DNA of 64,000 nt, taken from NCBI GenBank assembly GCA_035235625.1, contig CP141148.1:35899057-35963056 (forward strand), in the 5' to 3' direction. Below are positions 51,201 through 61,180 of the stretch, piece after piece (the first letter of the stretch is position 1; each line of letters starts with the position of its first letter). Below the pieces are notes generated by a model that was not told the DNA's origin, did not search any database, and was given only the letters and a program-made list of their open reading frames with translations. Origin of the DNA: Saururus chinensis. Its lineage: Eukaryota > Streptophyta > Magnoliopsida > Piperales > Saururaceae. The translations under genes and the position numbers were made by a program.

Positions 51201-53541
51201 AATCAGCGTCCGGGTGACAAAGACACGCGCGTTTAAAGTTTATGTGTTTAAAAAAATATATATATTATAAAAATGTTGGCTCACTCAAGCTGACGCACGC
51301 GGCCGGCGTCAGCCAGCGCCGCGGTGACGGCGCCGCGTGGACCCGGGCCCGCGGTACCGCGGGTCGGGCGCACGACGAGCCGCGGGCCCGCATGGCGGGT
51401 CTGCGTCACATAGGGCCGGGCCCGTGATGACACGCGTCGCGACCGTGACGCGCATCGCATCACGTCGTCGCGCCGAACGGCGCGATGGGGCCCAGGTGTT
51501 ACGCATGATGCGCGCATGTCGCGACTGCAGGGAGCGCATGCGACGTGGCAGCGCGGGCCCCACAATCGCGCGCCTTTAAATAGTGCGCCCGGCCATTCTT
51601 TTTTTCGGATTTCCTGTTTTCCACTTCTAAACCTGTTTTCCCTCCGTTCTTAACCATTTTAAGTCCGAATCAAGTGATTGAAAAGGCGTTTCCTACTGAA
51701 TTCGACGTTCTGGACGCTGTGATGGGGTCGGTTTCTTTATTCGGGGCTTCTACGGTTACGAAATTGTAACCAAGGGTTAAGGTACAGGACTTTAAACTCT
51801 AAGCGTGTGCTTAGTATAACTTCTTTACACATGATTTAACATGATTAAGCGTATGTGATTGATTTATGTGAGACATGTTATGTGATGAATTGTTTTAGCA
51901 TGAATATTGCTATATTTTGAACGATGTGATGATTATTTCCTGGGCTTAAGAACCTGGAATAATCATAGAGTGATGATGCCCGCCGAGAAAAATAATCGGC
52001 AAGTGGCGCGCACAGGGTAGGGCATCGTGGGAAAGCCCTGTCCCTAAGTGGCCCTCGTTTGCCCCACGAGCACCGAGGGTAGGCCGTAGGGTGCGCGGCT
52101 TGTGGTTTTGTGTTGATTTGGAACCGGTTGTTTTATGCATAAGTTATCGTGGTAGAGGTTTTTAAAGAAAATGCATAGGGTTTTCAAAGAGATTTCTGCT
52201 TAGCACCTCTATTAGATTTTAAATTAACCTGCTGAGTATTTTAAAATACTCACCCACCCCCAGATTCTGCAGGCAATGCAGCGAGGGCGAATGTGAAGGA
52301 AGAGTAGCGTTCCAAATATTTTATCTGCTCGCTGATTTTGAAAAATATGTAATATCTATATGACTGCAGACTTAGGGCACAATATGCCCAAAGACTTGTA
52401 AGGCTTGTAAAACTTTAACTCCACGAATCTAAGTCCATGGTTGTGTGAAATATGTTTTTAAGCACATGTATATTATTTTTGCTATGCCATGACTCCGTGA
52501 TATGCTCATTTTTAATATAAAGCATATCTGACTGTGATCTGCATTGACGGTTGTCGTGTTCGGACGCACGAGTGTTGGCAGAGCGTGTCGAACATAGTGA
52601 TGATATATTAATAATAATAATTATATATATATATATATATAAAATGGTCGTCACAGTTATGATGTGATGCATGATGGAATATGTATGTTAGAGATACATT
52701 CATACAGGTTGTTATGATGTGATGCATGATGGAATATGTATGTTAGAGATACATTAATGTAGGTTGATTATGATATGATGCATGATGGAATGTGTATGTT
52801 AGAGATACATTCATGCAAGTTGATTATGGTATAATACATGATGGAATATGTATGTTAGAGATACATTTCATGCAGGGTGTTATGATGAGAATGAAATTAT
52901 GTGGATTATGCACTATGATGCAGTTTTAGGTGATGTGTATACATGATCAGAAAATGATGCACCATGTAAATCTTTGATCTGAATGATTATATTGCTATGC
53001 TATCGTATTTTCGATGTTGATAGTGATATTAAAAACCATTGCTGAGTTTGTTAAACTCACCCCTCTTTCTTGTGTTTTGTTTTGGGGCTGCGTGGTGCGA
53101 CACACAGACGAACAGGATCCCCTCTTTGAGGAAAGGTCGGAGATGACTTGGATGTGATCGTGGAGATCGTTGTGTGACTCATTTTCCTTTGGTTTTATGG
53201 TTTATGTTTAGAACCTTTGTGTAGGGTTCTTTGTTTTGGATTTATGTCACATTTTACAGTTGTGTTTGCTTAAGACTTATTTTGAGCCAGTGTGGGCTAT
53301 AGTTAACTAAGCATGTGAGTTTGAGATTTGTTGTTTACTTTGTGATAAGCAACACTCTTTTTTTCCTTCTTATTTACTCTTGCTCAAAGGATTATGTGTA
53401 CTCCGTAATTCTGTTAAATTGCCTGTGGTTAGGGTTAAGTCTTCCGCTAAATCATTTCTCAATTTTCCTTTGTCGCCCCCGCAAGCTTGACCAGCCCTTG
53501 GACCGGGTTCAGCTCGGGTCGGGCATCGCCGGGGCGTTACA
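48225..53541 (+). mobile_element. Solo LTR of ~3.5-kb family, with nested LTR of another family
   Basis: It starts TGTAAGATCCC and ends GGGGCGTTACA, and is flanked by AAAAG on both sides (perfect 5-bp target duplication). Without the nested element its length is about 3.56 kb. A CTATAAAAGG promoter-like box lies near 48645. It is colinear with 38608-45956. No internal coding region is present; it is described as a fossil. Confidence 0.85.
50905..52655 (+). mobile_element. Nested solo LTR, 1.75-kb family with GC-rich 5' part
   Basis: It starts TGTAATGATCC and ends GGTCGTCACA, and is flanked by GTTAT on both sides (perfect 5-bp target duplication). The part 51280-51580 is strongly GC- and CpG-rich, unlike everything else in the window. 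It is followed by CCTTTAAATAGTGCG, a promoter-like box. Long open frames in the GC-rich part have no recognisable product. It is the youngest layer of this nest. Confidence 0.85.
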
Positions 53542-53959
53542 AAAAGAGCGATGCTGGTACTTGTTTTCCAACAAGTAATTAAGTGATCATATGTCAGGCA
53601 TTGTTGTTTGTTCTCTCATATTTCAAATATTCTACCCCAATTTTGTCCTGGATAAATAGAATTGTGGTAAGATACAAAAGTAGTACCGAATTTAAAATTT
53701 TGTTGGAAAGTAGACTTGGACTCAATTTTGATAGAATTACCGAATTACCTCGCGAAGTGATTCCTCCTATTTCAACTCCTAACCTCCTATTTCGGAATTT
53801 TTGATTATGTCATTTTTAGTTATAACCTTTAATATTATTTTGAGCCTCAGGAAAACATATTATATATGTTAGCCCCATTTAAAAAATTCAAGATAGCATA
53901 CCTATATAGGGTCTTATTTGATAGAGCTTATTAATGCGAATGCAACATAACCAAAAATA

Positions 53960-54987
53960 TGTAGAGTGGTCGGCGCAACAGAAGCTTGGTGGGAGGGGGT
54001 TGGCAAACAGATTAAAATTTTAATCTTTAACTTGATCTACACAAAACATGCATCAATCTAATAACAATTAGCAAGATAAACATGCATCCATTCAAATCAG
54101 CCAAAGGACAATTGAATAATGTAAAAAAGACGGACTGACCTGGGCTTTTTCAGCCCTAGCACGCCCTCTTATAGATCTGACATGCCAAACAAGAGATCTA
54201 ATCAAATAGAGGATAGTAAAGTACCTTATGTGTAGATCCCTCACAACCTTGCTTGGATGAAGGAAATTCACAACATGTTCACCCCCTTGAACCAGCCACC
54301 ACATCCCAATCTTAGAGAGGATGAATCTCCCTTGATCAGACCGCCAAAGTCACCTTGGAGAGGGAAGAAGGAGGGCGGCCAGAAGCTTCTCCCAATAGAG
54401 GAGCAGGCCACACCAAGGGAAGAACGAGAGAGAGAGAGAGGGGCGTCCCAATTGGGAAGTGAGAATCCCAAGAAGGGTGGGGCAGCCCTTCCTTATATGA
54501 TTGAAATAAATCCTCACTTATTCTCTTTTATTCTCTCCTTTAATTACTCCCCTACATTCCATATTTAGGCGGGTCTTGAATTGGCTATTCTTTAATGGGC
54601 TTTTATGTGGGCTGATTAATTCCTTCCGATTTCACTAGAGGGTCTAACACAACGGGAGCAGGCTCTGTTCCCACAGAGCCCGCGGAGGCCTGGACCCCCT
54701 GCACACGGTCAAGCCCGCTACAGGGTCGACCCCTCGCTTATCACGGGTCCCACCTTCGATACCTAATTCTCATGTCTAGGCCCCACAATGTGTAAATGCA
54801 CACCTAGATGTATGTCTAATGTACATATGTGACATATGTGGGTCCTACTCGAATTATGTGTAACGAATGCACATATGGGGTCGGCCGACTGCCCCCACCA
54901 CCCTTGGATCCCGTGGCCCATATCGGTTCACCCGGACCGCGATATCGTTGGACCAAACAGGGCCTGAGGCCATACCATGGTCCAACA
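53960..54987 (+). mobile_element. Solo LTR, ~1-kb family (copy 3, best preserved)
   Basis: It starts TGTAGAGTGG and ends TGGTCCAACA, with AAATA on both sides (perfect 5-bp target duplication). The empty site is visible in copy A near 26230. It is 1028 bp. No internal region is present. Confidence 0.9.
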
Positions 54988-55489
54988 AAATATACATATT
55001 CCAGTTTGGGAGAGAGGGATTTATGTTACTTTAAAGTTTTCAAAAAATAGTTTAAAGTTTCATCTAAATTCATTCTTAAAAATTTCATTACCAAGCTTAA
55101 TTTTGATTCTATGTTGAATTGATTGAATTAAAATTAAAAAAATGTTTTACTTCCATTTCTAAAAAATTTTACCCCCAAACTGCCATCTTGCTTAACATTT
55201 TTTAAAATAATGAGTGCATGCATAGTTATATAATATTACCCAAATTTGTTAGCTCGTACTAATAATATATACATATATAGGACGATATATGCTAATTTTT
55301 TTATGAGGCCAAACGATAACAGAATGAGTTAATGATGAAGCCTGTCACAAGAATGTGTTGCCATCACATTCAAGCGATATCCTCTGCCCAGTTTTTTAAA
55401 GAATCCAACACAACAACATGCCGAGTCATGAGGTGGAAAAAATACTGGATACTATGGGAGTACTAAGTGAGATTTACTCTCACCTTACA

Positions 55490-55867
55490 CAGGCCGTTGA
55501 TTCTCAAGATCACTCCTACTTGCACTAACTTGCGTGAACATGTGCGCCGTCAATCCTGCTCAATTTCTCCAAGAGGTGGCCCACCCAGTCCCCGAAATTG
55601 AAGCGGTGAAAGGAGCTGAGCAGGATTTTTGCTTCATCAACAATGTCCCCAAGTAGAGCCTATAGCTTCTTGATCCTGGAAGGCCTTAATTATGGTCAAT
55701 GAATCTCCTTCAAGGATAGGCCAAAAATCTGCCATTCTCTTCATTATAATGCTATAGAAATGAAAGACCATGCCTAGATTTTTGAGCTCTATAAAGTTTC
55801 TTCCTTTCAAGTTATAGCTTGCTCTTGTATGATCAAATGAATATACGATCATTTGAGACATCGACAT
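55490..55867 (-). pseudogene. RNase H-like fragment (plant LINE or RVT_3-type)
   Basis: The minus strand reads ILEGDSLTIIKAFQDQ, which matches the (V/I)EGDSLxVIKAL signature of plant RNase H domains found at the end of LINE polyproteins and in related host genes. After a frame change it reads DIVDEAKILLSSFHRFNF, the following helix, and HLLEKLS. The His-Asp end of the domain is not seen. No LINE reverse transcriptase or poly(A) tail was found nearby, so it is a short relic. Confidence 0.55.
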
Positions 55868-56744
55868 TGTGTCTGTATACGAATCAACCTGCCATATATA
55901 TACCTAGGAAAAGGACATTTTTGCTAAAAAAATATGTAGCCCACATTTCCTTTAAAAATCTAAATACAAATTTCTTTATAATATGCGATTTTAGACAATT
56001 CATTTTAATTCTACAATATCTGTTTAGCTAATTAAAGCCTACCTAATAATTGGCCAAACATTGAAATGGTAAATAAATGTGCATATAAGCAGGCTGGCCA
56101 CCATTATTTTTTAATATAAAAAGGAAACAAATTATATGGTCTGGACATCATGAGCCATTAGAATGAGACTCGATAGCACAAGTGGGATGAAGAAGGAGAC
56201 GAAGGTTGGTGGAGTATGGGCTGAGAGAGGGAGTGGGATGAAGATGGTGATGACATTCTATACTAGCTAGGACATGCAATAAACAAATTTGGAAGAAGTT
56301 GTTATTTCTCCCCATCCCTGTCACCTCCATTGGCGGTTGCCGCCAGATTTGGAAAAGGAGGCTGGGCATATTATGGGTGGTAACTAACTAATATTTACTT
56401 AAAACTATTGATGGGGTGGAGATAGGTATGTAGGAGAAATATTTTAAAATTTATTGAAGTGCACCAATAGTGGTTGGCCCTGAGCAAATATGGGAAGTAT
56501 TTTTAATGCTTCACTTTTATAATGAGCTGAGCCCAACATAAAAAAATGCATGAGAATACTTGATATTTGAGATTAACAACATACATACTAGTACACGTTA
56601 GTGCCAGTATTACTGACGCTAAGGTGCACTAGTGTGTACGCTATTGATCTCATAGATCAAGGGCTCTCATGCATTCCTTACACTGAGTTCATTGTCAGAG
56701 TGGAACATGAAAAATTCTTCTTACCATATATATGTTGGAGAGAA
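55868..56744. other. Intergenic, no feature recognised
   Basis: AT-rich flank with purine-rich stretches near 56190-56250. No domain, terminal repeat or RNA gene was recognised. Confidence 0.45.
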
Positions 56745-57053
56745 ATAGCAGCATTCATAGACTAGTGAAGGTGGGAACATTGTATACGACATATAGAGAG
56801 ATGGCTGCGACATTGGCAAGAACCATTTGGCTGCGTAGTATATATCAGGTGTTGATGCCATAGCAGGGGTTGCGGATGGGCACCCCTACAACTAAGCTTT
56901 GTATGATGTAGAGATTCCTACAAGTTGATGTGGGGGACAAAGGTGACTTGAAGGTAGCTGCTAGGTGGAATATGTGGAGACAAAGCAAAGGAGAAGAGGG
57001 ACCAAAATGGAGAAGAGAAAGAGGATCGTGTGCATGGTGAAGGAGATGGCCAT
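56745..57053 (-). pseudogene. Paralogue of the 9-residue-repeat secreted protein, without repeats
   Basis: From ATG at 57053 (minus) it reads MAISFTMHTILFLFSILVPL and LLCFVSTYST, matching the signal peptide at 22522, then a TAG. Further frames continue the match: SLVVGVPIRNPCYGIN corresponds to SLAAGVPIGSPYYAIS, and LANVAAISLYVVYNVPTFTS to FSNVATISPFGAYNVPAIAS. The Gln/Asn repeat block is missing. A TATA box (CCCTATAAATAC, about 57133-57144) and a similar leader remain. The copy is broken by a stop and frameshifts. Confidence 0.7.
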
Positions 57054-57519
57054 GTTGACAGAGTTTGAGGAGTTCAGAAAGTGTTCTTGCAGCTTGTATT
57101 GGTTTTGGTGTGAAGAGTTGCGCAGAGGAGGCATGTATTTATAGGGAAGGGATAGGTTGAAGCTGAGTAAAAGTTTACTTAAGGAAAAGGGAAATGAAGA
57201 TTCGAGCGAGTCTGCGTGTCTAGAAGCTCTCAATTGGGGTGTGGTTGAGTTGTGTTAATTATGAAAACTAGTGTTTTGTAATTTATTGTCTACTCTTTGT
57301 TATTTTTCTACAAAATTTCCTTTTTATACTTCCTTATTTAAATTTAATGCATATAAAACACAAATAGATAGTTACAAATTCTATACTTGAAAAAACATAA
57401 TCGTATAAAGAATCTAAAAAGTTCAAAGAAATCATGGCAGTGTACATAATAAAAACATTTTGCATTTATACGATTTTAGGATACTTATAATATATATAAA
57501 GAGATAAATAGATAGATAG

Positions 57520-58100
57520 ATATGTTGCGAATTATACACCTGCTAGAGTCGATCTTGCCTATAATATAAGCAGCGGTTAGATCCTTGTAAATAATAAAAT
57601 TGAGCAAGAGAGACAATCAAGAGAGTGAGAGTGCACTAAGGTTTACGTGATTTAGCAATGATGCCTACATCCATAGGATTACACAGTTTTTACTATTCAA
57701 CAAGGAGAACAGTACATGATGATTATAAGATTCTTTAGCTTCCTCAATAGCCAACCACCTAGCCCAAAGGAAGAAGAAAAGTCTTTTATACCCCATAGGG
57801 ACGTACAAATTTATTTTAATCTATTTAGGTAATAAAATATTTAACTAGTCAATCATGAAGAACCCAAAATGGGGCATTCCAAAATCTACCATGTGAACCA
57901 ATCAATTGCATTGGACGTTGATCAATTGTCGAAGTCTCGGCTTTGTTTTCAACGTGAGCATTTGGGTGTTGATCGATTAACCAGGCATTGATCGATTGCC
58001 CTATCTAATTTTGTCTTTCGTAGCTCACAATCTCCTACATTGAAGACTTATCGGACTTCACCTTCCTCCAAATAACAGTTTATTAAAAGATAACAGTTTA
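57520..58100. mobile_element. Possible retroelement remnant
   Basis: The stretch contains CACTAAGGTTTACGTGATTT and ATGCCTACATCC, wording common in plant LTR sequences, plus repeated TTGATCGATT motifs near 57905-57995. No matching termini or target duplication were found, and it has no second copy in the window. Low confidence. Confidence 0.3.
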
Positions 58101-58235
58101 TTTCCTGTAAAATAATGTAATTATGTGATGATTGGAGTTTGTATGGCAGTAGTTTGGGGGGTGGTAACTATCTATAAGGTTTGACATGCTTTCCATCTGC
58201 AGTTTGAGTTTTGCACTAGACAATAATGGCTTCCT

Positions 58236-58663
58236 ACACTCCCTTCCGTGTGGCATCAACGGCCAGCCGGTAGACCCTCATTGTGTGCACGATCGTGTCC
58301 GTGAGAGAGCAGGCTGAGCGGCTGCAGCAAATTGGGCAGGGGCAGCCACAGTTAGGCAGGGACGCCTCGCCAAGGCTGCAGGAAGCGGACTCGACCTTAG
58401 CTGAGCATTTCTACGTGTATGAATAAACGTAGCCATGTGGTAGAGCGGTTTCACGCGATAATTTTTCACCTTTTTCAGCGTTCGCCCAAACCCTAGCTCA
58501 TCACCTTGTAGACCCAGGGACGGCAACAGCGTGGTGGTTGAATCTGCAAACTCCATGGCTCTCCTATTCTCAACCAAAATATGGTAGCATGAAGTAGTAA
58601 ATAACTGCCAGCAGATTCGCGCTTCAAGAGAGTCCGTCTCAGCACCTGCCCACGTCAAATTCT
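58236..58663 (-). pseudogene. Exon-like fragment of an unrecognised gene upstream of SWEET copy B
   Basis: On the minus strand 58663-58505 is a 159-bp open stretch with acceptor (TTTACAG) and donor (AAG/GTGATG) ends. It codes for about 53 residues: NLTWAGAETDSLEARICWQL, then CYHILVENRRAMEFADSTT, then LLPSLGLQ. The copy at about 1 kb differs by a frameshift. The protein looks globular and real, but I do not recognise it. The part 58236-58500 is also duplicated at 870-1090. It may be a captured or truncated gene that travelled with SWEET. Confidence 0.5.
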
Positions 58664-58743
58664 CTGTAAAGATAGGACAAAGTATCTTCCCTCAGTCCGA
58701 CTCATTCTCAGAGTCCCAGTCCAACTCTTTCTAAAAATCCTTT

Positions 58744-58760
58744 CTGGGGTTTATTTAAGT
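58744..58760 (+). promoter_or_regulatory. Possible TATA region of SWEET copy B
   Basis: GGGTTTATTTAAGTAC lies about 125 bp before the ATG at 58880 and is followed by a CT-rich leader. Copy A has TTTGTTTAAG in the same place. Confidence 0.4.
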
Positions 58761-58879
58761 ACATCAGAACCCACAACCCAAACACATAAAATTACCTACT
58801 CTCTCGCTGTCTGGTGTAACTTCGCGTCTCTCCCTCCGTCGATCCGCCTTTCTAAAGAAATCCTTTTACTCATTCCGCC

Positions 58880-60229
58880 ATGTTTTCTTCTACTTTTTCC
58901 CTCATGCTTTCTAGACAACTCGGTTTCATCGGTACTGATTTTTTTCATTGCAAGTTAGCTTTTTCATTACTTTTTTCAACAAAAGTCTGGTGTCGTTGTG
59001 AGGAACGGCAGCGCCTCCGCCATACACTGTCCAGGTGCAATTGTTTTTTTTTATAAAGATTATCTAATATCTACTTATTTAATGCAGGAGCCTTTTTCTC
59101 GGTATTGCAATTTTTATCTTCACTGTAAGTCACCATTTAAACTTTTATTAATTGTTAAAAAAGTTAAAATATTTTTTAACTTACCAATTGTTTTTATTAT
59201 TTTCAGACCCACATTCTGGCACATATGGAAAATAAAGGAAACTGAAAAATACAGAGCTGAAACTTACGTTGCTACATTCTTAAATTGTATAATGTGGATC
59301 CTTTATGCATCCCCAGCAGTGAATTTAAACATTGTACTTATGGTTACAAACTCAATTGGAGTACTTATTGAGATTCTTTTTATAGGAATTTTTATTTTCT
59401 ACACCACTAGTTGTGGAAGGGTAAATATAATTATTTTATATTATTTTTTAAATAATTAATATCTTTGATATAAATATATAAATAACTTTTGTTATTAATT
59501 TTTTGCAGAAATATGTATCGATCATCATGATTATGTGGGCCGGAGTTGCCGTGGACATACTTCTTTGGATTTTTCATTTGGCGCATTCTCGTCATCGGAT
59601 TTTTTTTGGCTCATTATGCATTGTGTCTGGGTTCATAATGAACATAGCTCCTATGACTATCTTGGTAATAATATAAAACTAGATAATAAATTTTATTTTT
59701 TTGTTTGTTCTTATAAATAATTTTTCTTTACCTTTTTCATGCAGCCTGAGGTTGTGCGCACGAAGAATGTGAAGTATATGCCACTGTTGCCATCATTATT
59801 TCATTTAGTCAGTGGCGTGATCTGGTTTATATATGGGGCCTTGAAAATACGACCTGTACATCATGGTAAAAAAACTTACATATACATAATAATAAACTTT
59901 ATGATTACAAAATTCTAATTTTATTTATTTAATTTTTTTGACAGATAACAAATTTCTTTAGCTTTATGTTCGGAATCATACAAGTAATCTTGTATGTGAG
60001 ATATTACACTCCGGGCACTGAGCATGTCAAGAAGGTAGCTGCTAGGCTCACCCAGCTAGTGGAGGGCCTTCCTGAGGTCCACATTGAGGATGAAAAGGAG
60101 GTCATCGTCGATATCCCCGAGGAGGAGGAGGAGAGCATTGCTGAGGTCCCCCAGGAGGCGGAGGAGGAGCAGGAGGTCTCCAGGGAGGAGCAAGCAGCGG
60201 CCATTATTGAGGAGGAGGATTATATATGA
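58880..60229 (+). CDS. SWEET sugar transporter, six exons (copy B)
   Basis: Exons: 58880-58931, 59088-59124 (37 bp, the usual SWEET exon 2), 59207-59420 (214 bp), 59509-59664, 59745-59865 and 59945-60229. The product would be about 287 residues with seven helices in two three-helix MtN3 repeats: GAFFSVLQFLSSLPTFWHIW, then NCIMWILYASPAVNLN, TNSIGVLIEILF, SLCIVSGFIMNIAPMTIL, RTKNVKYMPLLPSLFHL and ITNFFSFMFGIIQVILYVRY. The pocket Asn of each repeat is present (TNSIG, TNFFS). The cytosolic tail is very Glu-rich (IPEEEEESIAEVPQ). Exon 5 is one base longer than the family norm (121, not 120). With the only GT donor seen, exon 6 would start out of frame and stop after DNKFL. Either a non-GT donor is used or the gene has a recent frameshift. 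SWEETs move sugars across plasma or vacuolar membranes down the gradient. The ATG at 58880 is preferred; one at 58904 is in frame. Confidence 0.8.
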
Positions 60230-60689
60230 GCATGGGTGGCTCAATGTACACTTATAGTCTGATCGGCAAGTCATATATCTCTATTCAACTTGGTCTGATC
60301 GGCAAAAAGAAGTGAATAGAAGCTATGTATTAACAGCTAATCATTAGACATATCTTACTTTATCACCTCTATGAATTACAAGCCTTATGTTCAAGCTAAT
60401 CTAAATAGCAAAAAGAAATGAAAAAAAGTGGTGTATTGGAGGGTACAAGATTGCAAATAAAAAGAAAAAAAGCAATGATGGATTACAGAGCATCAATATA
60501 AGTCTATTAGTCACACCCACATAGAAATCATCTTACTGAACAGAGAGGAAACCATTTAATAACCTTGAGTAAACTATATTAGTTTGATGTGGAGATTGTT
60601 TGAGACAGACTTACATACAACAAGCGTGCAGTGTAACTATTACATATCAAAAGACATGACATGGGAATGAGGTAACAATCACCCACATA

Positions 60690-61180
60690 TACGAAACTTA
60701 TATAGATTCGTATAATGATCCACCATTGTATCGTAATAAACACACAACGATGAACCTTGGAAGCTTTGTACACTATGAGGTAAGCCCATATTTTATTGTA
60801 TTGCTTCATTTCATTTAATGTATTTATTCTTGGGTATAGATATTGTGGACCCAAACTTTTTTTAGATGGCACATACCTAAATGGGAAGGCAAAAGGAACT
60901 TGCTTAGTAGTAAGTGTAGTTGATGGTGGAGATCATTTCTTTCTAGTGGCTTATAATGTTGTAGACAATGAGAATGAAGATAATTGAATATGATTCATTT
61001 ATTCATTAAGTTGTTGTGGGTCATGAGATGCAGATTATATGTGTTTGATAGGGAGAAGAGATTGATTAGTAGTATCATATCAATATTCTCTAATAGATTT
61101 CATGGGTACTGTGTATGCCACTAAGAGTATAACTTAAAGGATAGGGGATTGAAAAAGAGACGGTGGTGGGGAGTAAAGTG
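60690..61180 (+). pseudogene. MULE transposase relic downstream of SWEET copy B
   Basis: Plus-strand pieces match MuDR transposases in order: TTMNLGSFVHYE (about 60745-60777), YCFISFNVFILGYRYCG, then LFLDGTYLNGKAKGT with the first catalytic Asp, VVDGGDHFFLVAYNVVDNEN, and after a stop and gap VFDREKRLISSIISIFSNRF with the second Asp, then HGYCVCH. Frameshifts and stops interrupt it. It is a different lineage from the MULE at 26.5-33.5 kb (DGTYLNG versus DATHLYDG). No terminal repeats were found. Confidence 0.7.

Larger units (their letters stand above)
47343..55190 (+). repeat. Segmental duplication, copy B (split by LTR insertions)
   Basis: The host parts 47343-48224, 53755-53959 and 54988-55190 match copy A at 25225-26430. 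The hAT right end ends near 47780 with the same flank CCCTTTATC. About 300 bp around the LTR insertion site (48160-48224 and 53542-53750) have no counterpart in copy A. The LTRs 48225-53541 and 53960-54987 are absent from copy A, so they came after the duplication. Confidence 0.8.

Noticed and set aside
51281-51579. Overlapping GC-rich open frames on both strands
   Set aside because: High GC removes stop codons by chance; the translations (Arg/Ala/Pro-rich) match no domain and lie in an LTR.
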